Source: DAITAZ01 sp036824045 | GTDB lineage: Bacteria; Pseudomonadota; Gammaproteobacteria; Burkholderiales; Rhodocyclaceae | Length of the DNA: 33,549 nt | Assembly (NCBI GenBank): GCA_036824045.1 | Contig: DAITAZ010000040.1 | Coordinates: 1 to 33,549, forward strand | Reading direction: 5' to 3' | Shown here: piece after piece, positions 1-8,177 of the stretch | Position numbering within the stretch: the first letter of the stretch is position 1 | How the letters are laid out: each line of letters begins with the position of its first letter | Notes under the pieces: model-generated | The model's input: the letters and a program-made list of their open reading frames with translations, nothing else | Told to the model about the DNA's origin: nothing | Databases searched by the model: none | Position numbers and translations under genes: made by a program

Positions 1-76
1 TGGTGGACCGAAGGAGGATCGAACTCCCGACCTCTGCATTGCGAACGCAGCGCTCTCCCAGCTGAGCTATCGGCCC
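1..76 (-). tRNA. tRNA-Ala, anticodon CGC
   Basis: The reverse complement folds as a complete tRNA. The acceptor stem pairs GGGCCGA with TCGGTCC (one G-T), the D stem is GCTC/GAGC, the anticodon stem is CTGCG/TGCAG around loop TTCGCAA, and the T arm is GGAGTTCGATCCTCC-like, with the 3' CCA encoded. The anticodon at loop positions 3-5 is CGC, reading the alanine codon GCG. The gene starts at the window edge, so anything downstream of it is not visible. A perfect -10 box lies a few bases upstream. Confidence 0.96.
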
Positions 77-90
77 GTATGAGCGGCGGG

Positions 91-96
91 ATTATA
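91..96 (-). promoter_or_regulatory. -10 box of the tRNA-Ala promoter
   Basis: On the minus strand these bases read TATAAT, a perfect sigma-70 -10 hexamer, about 15 bases upstream of the mature tRNA 5' end at base 76. Only a weak -35 (GTTCAT or TTCATC, around 113-119) is found at the right distance. The rest of 77-380 holds no gene that can be supported: a TATACA at 197-202 on the plus strand could be a -10 for the DUF2249 gene, but it has no recognisable -35 partner. Confidence 0.6.
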
Positions 97-380
97 CACA
101 GAAAACGCTGGAGATGAACCACTCGCAGCGCCGGGAGAGGACTGCGGATGGAGCTCGCAGGTCCGGGTCCGGCCTCCCGCCCGATAGCCATAGAGGTATA
201 CAACGGTTCAGAAAGCCGTCGTCGATGGGATGCGTGCCCGCAATACCCCTTGCTCACCCTTAGCGGAGGTCAAGGAATCCAGTCCTGCTGCGGCTCAGAC
301 TGCGCCTCGCCCGGAAACATGGGCGTTTCAGCGCCCTTCCCCCAAGGTTACCCAATCAACAGAGACGGAGCACTCCAGCC

Positions 381-641
381 ATGCAGACGATGCACATTCA
401 CACCAACCCGGAAAGTCTCTACATCTTCGACGCCCGCGGCGTCGCGAAGCGCTTCCGCCATGCGGCAATCTTTGGCGCACTGGATGCCCTGATTCCGGGA
501 GAGACCATGCGCTTTTGCAATGACCACGATCCGATCCCGCTCCTTGGCCAACTCCAGCAGCGTTACGGCGACAAAGTCGGCATCGAATACAAGCAGAGAG
601 AGCCCGGTGCAATCGTGATCGATTTTGCGCGCAAGGGCTGA
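381..641 (+). CDS. DUF2249 domain protein
   Basis: An 86-residue protein consisting almost entirely of one DUF2249 domain. The family signature is visible in the middle: LIPGETMRFCNDHDPIPLL, followed by a Gln/Arg-rich helix and a short C-terminal strand (GAIVIDFARK). Proteins of this family are small and soluble and often occur beside hemerythrins or nitrogen-oxide metabolism genes; their biochemical role is not settled, and nothing nearby narrows it here. A GGAG about ten bases before the ATG at 381 could be the ribosome binding site; a second in-frame ATG at 390 is an alternative start. The gene stands alone between the tRNA and the convergent MFS gene. There is a weak FNR-like half site (ATCAA) just upstream, not enough to call. 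Confidence 0.82.
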   Translation: MQTMHIHTNPESLYIFDARGVAKRFRHAAIFGALDALIPGETMRFCNDHDPIPLLGQLQQRYGDKVGIEYKQREPGAIVIDFARKG

Positions 642-705
642 GCCCTCAGCCGGATGAAGCGGACAGCCCACGCGAACGCAGGGGCCCGCTTCCCATCACT
701 GCGCG

Positions 706-1917
706 TCAGGCAGGTACCGCGGCCGTGCGCACCGGCGCTTCACGGATCGGGAGGTTGACCAACGCGGCCAGCGCCGCCAGCGCCATGTCGGCGTACCACA
801 TCCACTGGTAGTCGCCATAGCGGGTAATCGCGAGCCCTCCCAGGTAGGCCCCCAGGAATCCCCCCGTCTGATGGGACAGCAAGGTCAGGCCGAACAGGGT
901 GCCCAGATAGCGCACGCCAAATAGCTTGCCGATCACGGCGGCGGTGGGGGGTACGGTCGCCAGCCAGGTAAACCCCAAACCTGCTGCAAACAGGTAGAAG
1001 GTGAGGTCGGTGCGCGGCGCCATCAAATAGAGTGCGACGAGGATGGCTCGCGACCCGTACATCCACGCCAGCACGTACTTGCTGCGATAACGGGCCACGC
1101 AGTTTCCCGCGTAAAGACTGCCCAGGATGTTGGCCAGCCCGATAATGGCCAGAGACCAACTGGCCACTGAAGGCGGCAAGCCGCACAGGTCCACTTCTCC
1201 CGGCAGATGCGTCACCAGGAAGGCAATGTGGAATCCGCAGGTGAAAAACCCAGCGTGGAGCAGCAGGTAGCTGGGGTCACGCATCGCCTCCCCCACAGCG
1301 CGCCCCAGGCCGCCCTCCTCCACCTTGGGCACCGAGGCAGAGTGACCCTGCACCAACCGCCGCACCAGCGGCAACGCGGTGAGTGTTACAGCCGCCATGG
1401 CCCATAGCGCCCCCATCCAGCCGACAGCCTGGATCAGCCGCTGGAGCACGGGAGCGAAGATGAACTGTCCGAAGGAGCCTCCGGCGTTGATGATGCCTGA
1501 CGCCGTGCCGCGGGCCTCCAGCGGCAGGCGCTGCGCCGCCGCCCCGATCAGCACCGAGAAACTACCCGCGCCCGACCCCATGGCCGACAGGAGGCCAATG
1601 GTGAGAATCAACCCCGGGCCTGACTCCATATACGGGGTGAGCGCGCTACCCAGCGCGAGCAGGACGAGCCCTGCCACCAGCACTGGGCCGGGGCCATAAC
1701 GGTCCGCCACGGCCCCGGCCACGGGCTGGATGGCACCCCAAGTAAACTGCCCCACCGCCATGGCCAGGCTGATCGTCGTGATCCCCAGCCCGGTGGCCGT
1801 GTTCAAGGGAGATACAAACAGCCCGAGGGACTGCCGGGCGCCCATGGTGATCATGAGGATGCCCGCAGCGCAGACAGTGATGACCCAGGCCTGGGGAGAA
1901 TTGAGACTGCGGAACAT
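706..1917 (-). CDS. MFS transporter
   Basis: A 403-residue major facilitator superfamily permease with about twelve hydrophobic segments. The motif-A loop between TM2 and TM3 is seen as GAVADRYGPGPVL (residues 68-80), including the conserved Asp and Arg. The overall look (MGARQSLGLFVSPL near the N-terminus, small-residue-rich TM4-TM5 with GSGAGSFSVLIGAAAQRL) resembles the oxalate/formate antiporter and monocarboxylate branch, so an organic acid anion is a reasonable but unproven substrate. It follows the maoC-like gene by 26 bases on the same strand, so the two are probably cotranscribed from the region bearing the TetR operators. Start at ATG 1917. Confidence 0.9.
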   Translation of the reverse strand: MFRSLNSPQAWVITVCAAGILMITMGARQSLGLFVSPLNTATGLGITTISLAMAVGQFTWGAIQPVAGAVADRYGPGPVLVAGLVLLALGSALTPYMESGPGLILTIGLLSAMGSGAGSFSVLIGAAAQRLPLEARGTASGIINAGGSFGQFIFAPVLQRLIQAVGWMGALWAMAAVTLTALPLVRRLVQGHSASVPKVEEGGLGRAVGEAMRDPSYLLLHAGFFTCGFHIAFLVTHLPGEVDLCGLPPSVASWSLAIIGLANILGSLYAGNCVARYRSKYVLAWMYGSRAILVALYLMAPRTDLTFYLFAAGLGFTWLATVPPTAAVIGKLFGVRYLGTLFGLTLLSHQTGGFLGAYLGGLAITRYGDYQWMWYADMALAALAALVNLPIREAPVRTAAVPA

Positions 1918-1943
1918 GGCGCGGCTCCGTGCTGGGGGCCGCT

Positions 1944-2405
1944 TCAGGCGGCAATCCGGTTTCGGCGGGGAACGACCAGGCTGGAGGTGAGCACCTGCAC
2001 CACCTCGCCCCGCTGGTTCAGGGTCTGCGAACGAAGCCGCACGATGCCACGATCCGGGCGGCTACGGGAAGGGGTCACTTCCAGCACTTCACTTTCCACC
2101 CGCAGCACGTCTCCCGGACGCGTCGGCTGGGGCCATTGCACTTCAGCGCCTGCGCCCACAATCCCGCCTGCAATCGGCGCGCCTTCGCCCACCAGCAAAC
2201 GCATGGTGATCGATGCGGTGTGCCAGCCGCTTGCAGCCAGTCCGCCAAAAACGGTGCGCTGCGCGGATTCATCGTCCAGGTGGAACGGCTGGGGATCGAA
2301 GCGGTGGGCGAAATCGATGATCTGGGCTTCGTCCAGCGCGTGCTCGGCGCTGTGAAAACGAAGTCCGACCCGGATGTCTTCAAGAAACAAGGGGTGGTCG
2401 GCCAT
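1944..2405 (-). CDS. MaoC-like (R)-specific hydratase
   Basis: A 153-residue single hot-dog domain protein. The hydratase-2 type motif is present as FDPQPFHLDDESAQRTVFGG (residues 36-55), with the catalytic Asp37 and His42 in the D-x-x-P-x-H arrangement, so an enoyl-CoA (or beta-hydroxyacyl-CoA / mesaconyl-type) hydratase activity is likely; the exact acyl-CoA is unknown. The start at 2405 is chosen because GGAGG stands five bases upstream and the family begins with a short lead into LFLEDIRVG; the longer reading from 2456 adds a low-complexity extension without a ribosome site. It is the first gene of a two-gene unit with the MFS permease and diverges from tetR. Confidence 0.88.
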   Translation of the reverse strand: MADHPLFLEDIRVGLRFHSAEHALDEAQIIDFAHRFDPQPFHLDDESAQRTVFGGLAASGWHTASITMRLLVGEGAPIAGGIVGAGAEVQWPQPTRPGDVLRVESEVLEVTPSRSRPDRGIVRLRSQTLNQRGEVVQVLTSSLVVPRRNRIAA

Positions 2406-2466
2406 GGAACCTCCATCGGGTCCGGGGCGCTTGGCATTTGGCGAGCCCAGGCGCATTATTGTTTAA

Positions 2467-2484
2467 AGATGATGTCCGTCATCC
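2467..2484. promoter_or_regulatory. putative TetR operator, imperfect copy
   Basis: AGATGATGTCCGTCATCC matches the perfect palindrome at 2495-2512 at every arm position except two, with four free central bases. The two sites are 28 bases centre to centre and lie between the divergent maoC and tetR starts. This pattern is typical of paired operators for a TetR-type dimer that controls both itself and the divergent genes. The binding protein is inferred from position. Confidence 0.55.
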
Positions 2485-2494
2485 TTTTGGACGA

Positions 2495-2512
2495 GGATGA
2501 TAGATATCATCC
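2495..2512. promoter_or_regulatory. putative TetR operator, perfect palindrome
   Basis: GGATGATAGATATCATCC is a perfect 7-4-7 inverted repeat located 30 bases upstream of the tetR ATG at 2542. Size and symmetry fit a TetR-family dimer. Binding here would cover the tetR promoter region, so autorepression is expected. Confidence 0.65.
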
Positions 2513-2541
2513 AGCGTGTCAACCACAAGCGGGGGATTCAG

Positions 2542-3144
2542 ATGGGCCACTCCCAGGCCGACAAGGCCGACAGTCATGAGCGCATTGTCCGCATCGCCGC
2601 GGCCCGCCTGCGGGAAGCCGGGCTGGATGGCGTAGGCGTGGCGGAACTGATGAAAGCCGCCGGCCTCACCCACGGCGGCTTTTACCGCCATTTCAGCAGC
2701 CGGGACGAACTGGTGGCCGAGGCAGTGGAAAGCGCGCTCGCCCACGGCGAAAAACGCATGACCAAGGCCGCTGGACGCGACCCGCAAGCACCTTTCTGCG
2801 CCCTGGTGGACAGCTATCTCAGCCCCGTACACCGGGATAATGTGGCGGAGAGCTGCGCCATCGTCACTCTCGCCGGCGACATGGCCCGCCGCAATGACCG
2901 GGCCCGCGCGGCGTATACCCGCCAGGTGGCGGCCTATCTTGAACGGATTGCCCATCTGCTGGAGCCGGCTGCCGGACCCGACGCCCGTCGCCGCGCCATC
3001 GCGGCGTTCAGCACCCTGGTAGGCGCCGTAGCGCTGGCCCGTGCGGTGGACGATGATGCCCTTTCGCTGGAAATTCTCCAGGCCGCCGGCGCGACCCTCA
3101 AGGCTGGAGCCACCGGCACGGGGAGTGATCCGGCCAAGGCTTGA
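2542..3144 (+). CDS. TetR/AcrR family regulator
   Basis: A 200-residue regulator. The N-terminal helix-turn-helix is clear at residues 30-52 (DGVGVAELMKAAGLTHGGFYRHF), with the GFYRHF ending common to a branch that includes repressors of efflux and fatty-acid genes. The remainder is the variable all-helical ligand and dimerisation domain, with a Cys in the SCAIVTLAGDMAR segment. ATG 2542 is preferred because GGGGG lies six bases upstream; the ATG at 2497 would fall within the operator palindrome and lacks a ribosome site. It overlaps or abuts the ABC ATPase gene and heads the exporter operon. Regulation of both the exporter and the divergent maoC-MFS pair is inferred from the two operator copies. 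Confidence 0.9.
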   Translation: MGHSQADKADSHERIVRIAAARLREAGLDGVGVAELMKAAGLTHGGFYRHFSSRDELVAEAVESALAHGEKRMTKAAGRDPQAPFCALVDSYLSPVHRDNVAESCAIVTLAGDMARRNDRARAAYTRQVAAYLERIAHLLEPAAGPDARRRAIAAFSTLVGAVALARAVDDDALSLEILQAAGATLKAGATGTGSDPAKA

Positions 3145-3161
3145 GCCCCGTCAAGCTGCAG

Positions 3162-3908
3162 ATGACGCCGGGCTCGCACCATAGCCGCATGGCCGGCACA
3201 CTTTCCGACGCGGTTTTCCAGATCCGCGGCCTCACCAAGATCTACCGCAGTGGCGACGTGGAAGTCCCCGCCCTGCGTGGCATTGATCTGGACATCTACG
3301 CAGGAGAGTTCCTGGTGCTCCTCGGTGCTTCCGGGAGCGGCAAATCCACCCTGCTCAACATTGTTGGGGGGCTGGAAACCGCCACCCGTGGCACGGTCCG
3401 CTACCTGGACCACGACCTGACCGCCGCCACCGACGATGCGCTTACCGCCTACCGCCGCCAGCACGTGGGTTTCGTCTTCCAGTTCTATAACCTTATCCCC
3501 AGCCTCACTGCGCGGGAGAACCTGGCCTTGGTCACCGACATCGTGGCCGACCCCATGTCCATCGACGAAGCCCTGGAACGTGTCGCCCTCACCCCGAGAC
3601 GCGACCACTTTCCGGCTCAGCTCTCGGGGGGCGAACAGCAGCGGGTAGCCATCGCCCGAGCCATCGTCAAACGCCCACAGGTACTGCTGTGCGACGAACC
3701 CACCGGCGCACTGGATTACGCAACAGGCAAGCTGGTACTGGAGGTGATCGCCCGCATCAACAGCGAACTGGGCACCACTGCAGTCGTCATCACCCACAAT
3801 GCCGCCATCGCAGCCATGGCGGATCGGGTCGTGGTTTTGGGTGACGGGCTCATCCAGCGGGTACAGGTTAACGCCACCCGCCTGAGCCCGGCGGACCTGA
3901 GCTGGTAG
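3162..3908 (+). CDS. ABC transporter ATP-binding protein (MacB/LolD type)
   Basis: A single nucleotide-binding domain of about 248 residues. Walker A is GASGSGKST (55-63), the signature is LSGGEQQRVAIARA (154-167), Walker B is VLLCDEPTGALD (174-185) and the switch His is in VITHN (209-213). EPTGALD and the tight RQHVGFVFQFYNLIPSLTARENL Q-loop region place it in the MacB/LolD/FtsE group, which works with FtsX-type permeases. The start is uncertain: TTG 3141 overlaps the tetR stop, ATG 3162 and ATG 3189 follow, and none has a strong ribosome site; translation may depend on coupling to tetR. The partners are the two genes immediately downstream. Confidence 0.9.
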   Translation: MTPGSHHSRMAGTLSDAVFQIRGLTKIYRSGDVEVPALRGIDLDIYAGEFLVLLGASGSGKSTLLNIVGGLETATRGTVRYLDHDLTAATDDALTAYRRQHVGFVFQFYNLIPSLTARENLALVTDIVADPMSIDEALERVALTPRRDHFPAQLSGGEQQRVAIARAIVKRPQVLLCDEPTGALDYATGKLVLEVIARINSELGTTAVVITHNAAIAAMADRVVVLGDGLIQRVQVNATRLSPADLSW

Positions 3909-3914
3909 CCTGCC

Positions 3915-6281
3915 ATGCGCGCGCTGGATCGCAAGCTGCTGCGTGATCTGCGCAACCTGTGGAGTCAGGCGCTCACCATCGCCCTGGTGGTTGCCAGCGG
4001 CGTGGGAGGCTTCATGACCACGCTCTCGGCGGTGGATTCCCTGGCTCTGGCGCGGGATCGCTTCTACGCCGAGGGCCGCTTTGCCGAGGTGTTCGCCAGC
4101 GTCAAGCGAGCGCCGAACGCGCTGGAAGCCTCCCTGCGCGAAATCCCGGGCGTGGCGGACGTGCAGCTCACCACCGAGCAGGTGGTGCGGGTGGAAGTTG
4201 CCAATTCCACCGACCCCATCGTCGGACAGCTGATCGGGATTGACCGGCGCCAGCCTCCGCGCATGAACCTGATTGCCCTGCGCCGCGGGCGGATGCCCGA
4301 CCCTGCGCCCCATGGCGATGGCAGCCTGGAGGCGGTGGTGTCGGAGTCATTCGCCACTGCACGCGGGCTTGCCCCGGGCGACAGCGTGTCGGCGCTGATC
4401 AACGGCCGGAGCCGGCGCCTGGCCATCACCGGAATCGCGCTGTCGCCGGAGTACATTTTCGCCGGTTTGTGGGGGATGCCGGACCAGCGGGGCTTTGGCG
4501 TCTTCTGGCTGGATCGCGACGCCCTGGCCGCCGCCTACGACATGGAAGGCGCCTTCAATCGGGTAGCCATCAAACTCGCCCCCGACTGCAAGGAAAGAAC
4601 GGTGATCGACGCCCTGGCGGTGCGCCTGGCCCCCTACGGAGGACGCGAAGCCCACGGGCGGGCGGATCAGACCTCCCACGCCATGCTGGACAACGAAATC
4701 AAGGAACAAAGGGTGATGGGCACCGTCCTCCCCTCCATTTTTCTGGGGGTTGCCGCCTTCCTGCTCAACGTCGTGGTGTCCCGGCTCGTTTCCACCCAGC
4801 GGGAGCAGATCGCCACCCTCAAGGCGCTCGGTTACCCGGACGTGACCATTGGCGCGCATTACCTCAAACTCGTCCTGGCGATCGTTGCGCTGGGCCTGAT
4901 TCTCGGTGTCGGCCTGGGGGACTGGCTGGGGGGCCAGCTCACCGGGCTGTACGCAGAGTTTTTCCGCTTTCCCCACTTTGAACACCGGCTCGCCCCCCAC
5001 CTGGTGGTGGTCAGCGGAGCCCTGACGCTGATCACCGCGGTGGCCGGCACCCTGAACGCAATCGCGGCCACTGTGCGCCTGAGCCCCGCGGCGGCCATGC
5101 GCCCGCCCGCGCCCGGCCGCTACCGGCGAACCATACTGGAGCGCCTGGGTATTCGGCGGATCACCCCTGCCGTGCGGATGATCCTGCGCAACATGGAGCG
5201 ACGCCCCTTCCGCACCACCTTATCGGTCCTCGGCGTCGCGGCGGCGGTCGCCATCGTCATCATGGGGAATTTCTTCCGGGACGCGATGGAAACCATCGTA
5301 GACACCCAATTCACCCTGGTCATGCGCAACGATGTGGCGGTGTGGACATCGGAACCGGTAGACGATGCCGCCGCACGGGAACTCCTGCGCCTGCCCGGGG
5401 TGCTTTCCGTCGAGTCCAGCCGGTTTGTTCCGGTGACGCTGGTCAACGGCCATCGACGGGAGCGCAGCCTGATTCGGGGTTATGCGGCAATACCCGAGCT
5501 CTACCGGATCATCGATGCCGACAACCGGGCAACCCGCCCTGAAGGCGATGGACTCATCCTCACCGACCGTCTTGCGGAGAAGCTCGGGGTGAGGATCGGT
5601 GATCGCCTGCGGGTCGAAGTGCTGGAAGGGCGCACCCGCACGCTGGAGCTGCCGGTGGACGGGACCGTGCGCGAGATGATGGGGCTCAACGCCTACATGA
5701 ATCGCCCCGCCCTCAACCGGGTGCTGGGCGACGGCGACGTCAGTACGGGGTTTTCGCTCGCCATCGAGCAAGGACGGGAGCCTGAAGTGTTGCGTGCCAC
5801 CCGGCGCTTGCCACGCGTCGCCGGCGCCTTCAGCAAGGCCACCATGCTGCGCAACATGCAGGAGCTGACCGCCCGCAACATCCGCATCATGAGTACGGTG
5901 CTCACCCTGTTCGCAGGCGTGATCGCGGTGGGCGTGGTGTACAACAACGCCCGTATCGCCTTGGCGGAGCGGGCGTGGGAACTCGCCAGCCTGCGGGTGC
6001 TGGGCTTCACCCGGGCGGAGGTCTCCGCCCTTTTGCTTGGGGAAATGGCGATCAGCATCGCCGTCGCCCTGCCCTTGGGCATGGCCCTGGGCTGGGGGTT
6101 GGTGCACCTGGTGGTGGATCTGCTGAAGAACGATCAGTTCTTCTTCCCGGTCACCATCCTCCCGCGCACTTACGCCTGGGCCGCCCTTGCCGTGCTCGCC
6201 GCCGGCGCCGCCAGCGCCTGGGTGGTGCGGCGGCGCATCGACCGCCTTGACATGGTTGCAGCCCTGAAAACGAGGGAATGA
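3915..6281 (+). CDS. FtsX-family ABC permease, duplicated type
   Basis: A 788-residue permease made of two FtsX units: an N-terminal TM (about 18-40), a large periplasmic domain, three TMs (about 268-385), then a second N-terminal TM (about 435-455), a second periplasmic domain and three more TMs near the C-terminus. This double arrangement differs from MacB, which has one FtsX unit fused to its ATPase, and is like the LolCE-related or DUF214 permeases fused in tandem. It starts six bases after the ATPase stop and its stop overlaps the adaptor start (ATGA). It should form an inner-membrane mechanotransmission exporter with the flanking ATPase and adaptor; substrate unknown. Confidence 0.9.
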   Translation: MRALDRKLLRDLRNLWSQALTIALVVASGVGGFMTTLSAVDSLALARDRFYAEGRFAEVFASVKRAPNALEASLREIPGVADVQLTTEQVVRVEVANSTDPIVGQLIGIDRRQPPRMNLIALRRGRMPDPAPHGDGSLEAVVSESFATARGLAPGDSVSALINGRSRRLAITGIALSPEYIFAGLWGMPDQRGFGVFWLDRDALAAAYDMEGAFNRVAIKLAPDCKERTVIDALAVRLAPYGGREAHGRADQTSHAMLDNEIKEQRVMGTVLPSIFLGVAAFLLNVVVSRLVSTQREQIATLKALGYPDVTIGAHYLKLVLAIVALGLILGVGLGDWLGGQLTGLYAEFFRFPHFEHRLAPHLVVVSGALTLITAVAGTLNAIAATVRLSPAAAMRPPAPGRYRRTILERLGIRRITPAVRMILRNMERRPFRTTLSVLGVAAAVAIVIMGNFFRDAMETIVDTQFTLVMRNDVAVWTSEPVDDAAARELLRLPGVLSVESSRFVPVTLVNGHRRERSLIRGYAAIPELYRIIDADNRATRPEGDGLILTDRLAEKLGVRIGDRLRVEVLEGRTRTLELPVDGTVREMMGLNAYMNRPALNRVLGDGDVSTGFSLAIEQGREPEVLRATRRLPRVAGAFSKATMLRNMQELTARNIRIMSTVLTLFAGVIAVGVVYNNARIALAERAWELASLRVLGFTRAEVSALLLGEMAISIAVALPLGMALGWGLVHLVVDLLKNDQFFFPVTILPRTYAWAALAVLAAGAASAWVVRRRIDRLDMVAALKTRE

Positions 6282-7495
6282 ACATGCAGAAGAAGACGCT
6301 GCGGGCCACGCTAGCCTTTGCCTTGATCCTGGCCTTGTTGCTGGCCTGGGCCTTCGCCCCCCGCCCTGTGCAGGTGGAAGTGGCCACTGCTACGGTTGGC
6401 GTTTTCGAGCGCACCGTGGACGAAGACGCGAAGACCCGCCTGCGCGACCGTTACGTCATCTCCGCTCCCCTGGCCGGGCGACTCGCGCGCATCAACCTCA
6501 AGGAAGGGGACCGGGTGGATGCCGGCGCCGTGGTCGCCACCCTTTCGCCCGCCCTGCCCGGGCTGCTGGACGATCGCACCCTGCGCGAACAACGCACCCG
6601 GGTGGAAACGGCCGAGGCCCAGGTGCAGCTAGCCGCCGCCCGCGTGGCCAAAGCACTTGTGGCCCGGCAGCAGGCCGAAGCGGATGCCGAGCGCAGTCGC
6701 CAGTTGGCCGGGCGGGGCTTCATCTCTCCTTCGAAGGAGGAAACCGATCGGCTCTCCCTGGAGGCAGCCAAGCGCGAGTGGGTCGCTTCCAGCGAATCCC
6801 GCCATGTTGCCGAACATGAACTGGAAACCGCCCGCGCAGCCTTGGTAGCCGCACGAGGCGGCCCGGCGTCGTCGGGAGCAGGGTTCGCCGTCAAGGCGCC
6901 GGTTTCAGGGCGGGTGTTGAAGATCGCCCAGACCAGCGAAAGCCCGGTTGCCCTGGGTGCGCCGCTACTGGAGATCGGCGATATCTCCCGCCTGGAGATC
7001 GTGGCGGAACTGCTCACCACCGACGCGCTGCAGACGCCCCCGGGATCGATCGTCCGCATTGAACGCTGGGGTGGCAACGGGTCGCTGGAAGGGCGGGTGA
7101 GGCAGGTGGATCCGGCGGCATTCACCAAGGTTTCGGCCCTCGGGGTGGAGGAGCAGCGTGTCAACGTGGTCATCGACCTCACCAGCCCCCCGGCGAACTG
7201 GGCAGCCCTTGGGGACGGATACCGGGTTAGCGTACGCATCGTCACGCTGGCCCGCTCCGACGCGCTGCGCGTGCCGGTAAGCGCCGTCTTTCCCCGCCCC
7301 GCCGAGGGCCAGCCCGATGCGATGGCCGTCTTCCGGCTGGAGGGCGATAGCGCCCGGCTGGTACCGGTCGAAGTTGGCGCCCGCAACGGCACCGAAGCCT
7401 GGATCAAAAGCGGGCTGAGTGCCGGAGACAGGGTGATCGTCTATCCGCCCGCAGCGGTGAGGGATGGCGCCCGCGTGAACGTGCGTCGGACCTAA
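6278..7495 (+). CDS. HlyD/RND-type periplasmic adaptor subunit
   Basis: A 405-residue membrane fusion protein. It begins with a single N-terminal membrane anchor (residues 6-26), followed by a barrel-sandwich half (VISAPLAGRLARINLKEGDRVDAGAVVATL), a long coiled-coil hairpin rich in Ala, Glu, Arg and Gln (about 100-190), the second lipoyl half (VKAPVSGRVLKIAQTSESPV) and a beta-barrel/C-terminal region. Such proteins bridge an inner-membrane pump to an outer-membrane channel such as TolC; no channel gene is present in the window. The start overlaps the permease stop by four bases. Its TAA stop overlaps the TAG stop of the opposite-strand lutC-like gene by three bases, leaving no room for a separate terminator. 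Confidence 0.92.
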   Translation: MNMQKKTLRATLAFALILALLLAWAFAPRPVQVEVATATVGVFERTVDEDAKTRLRDRYVISAPLAGRLARINLKEGDRVDAGAVVATLSPALPGLLDDRTLREQRTRVETAEAQVQLAAARVAKALVARQQAEADAERSRQLAGRGFISPSKEETDRLSLEAAKREWVASSESRHVAEHELETARAALVAARGGPASSGAGFAVKAPVSGRVLKIAQTSESPVALGAPLLEIGDISRLEIVAELLTTDALQTPPGSIVRIERWGGNGSLEGRVRQVDPAAFTKVSALGVEEQRVNVVIDLTSPPANWAALGDGYRVSVRIVTLARSDALRVPVSAVFPRPAEGQPDAMAVFRLEGDSARLVPVEVGARNGTEAWIKSGLSAGDRVIVYPPAAVRDGARVNVRRT

Positions 7496-8148
7496 GCAGA
7501 CGCTTCCACCAGCACGATATGCACCCGGTAGGGCCCATGGGCGCCGAGGACGATGGTCTGCTCGATGTCCCCCGTCCGCGAAGGGCCGGAGATGAAATTC
7601 ACCGCCCGGGGCATGCTCCCCAGCTCGCTCCGGGCCAGGGCCCAGGCCTCTTCCATGCCGCGCACCATGCGGCCAACGGGCACCACGGCCACATGGGTTT
7701 CGGGCAACAGACTGACGGTGGCGGGCGTCTGGGGCGAGCTTGCAAGCAGCAGCGTGCCGGTTTCGGCCACGGCGCAGAAACACGCCGTGATCCCCACCAG
7801 ATCGCCCTCCCGGGCGGCCCGGGCGCTGACCTCCAGCCCCGCGCCCAGCCAGTCCAGCCCATCCAGGGCGGGGCTGACCACTGCCCGGCAAGGCAGCCCC
7901 AGGGCACGGAGATAGCGCGCCACCGTTCCCGGAACATCCGCCCAGGCAGCAACCCGTTCCACGGTGCTGGACAAGACCTCGGCCCGCTGCTGGAATTCAG
8001 CCACCAGGTCTTCCCCCGCCCCAGGCCGCGGGCCGGCAACCGGCTGCTTCAGGGCCGCATCCACCCGGGCGCGCGCCTGGACAACGTTGTCCCCGGTTCG
8101 CCCCAGGCCAGCGCGAATGCGCGCCAGTATCTCTTCCCGCGCCGACAT
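7492..8148 (-). CDS. lutC: LutC/YkgG family LUD-domain protein
   Basis: A 218-residue protein of the LUD family. The C-terminal half carries the family pattern: GDLVGITACFCAVAETGTL, a run ending in LLPETHVAVV, and NFISGPSRTGDIEQTIVLGAHGP. LutC is the third component of the LutABC complex that oxidises L-lactate to pyruvate through iron-sulfur proteins. ATG 8148 is chosen because MSAREEILARIR is the normal LutC beginning and GGAGAAG precedes it; the longer frame to 8235 runs into the dehydrogenase gene. Here it follows the 2-hydroxyacid dehydrogenase by 29 bases, while lutA and lutB lie 3.6 kb away on the same strand, which is an unusual split. Confidence 0.88.
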   Translation of the reverse strand: MSAREEILARIRAGLGRTGDNVVQARARVDAALKQPVAGPRPGAGEDLVAEFQQRAEVLSSTVERVAAWADVPGTVARYLRALGLPCRAVVSPALDGLDWLGAGLEVSARAAREGDLVGITACFCAVAETGTLLLASSPQTPATVSLLPETHVAVVPVGRMVRGMEEAWALARSELGSMPRAVNFISGPSRTGDIEQTIVLGAHGPYRVHIVLVEASA

Positions 8149-8177
8149 CGTCTTCTCCACAAACTTGGCGTCCACCC

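Noticed and set aside
345..362. FNR-like site before the DUF2249 gene
   Set aside because: Only the ATCAA half matches; the other half (GGTTA) does not, so an FNR box is not supported.
148..523. Open frames overlapping the DUF2249 gene
   Set aside because: They have no ribosome site, no family likeness and overlap a recognised gene in another frame.
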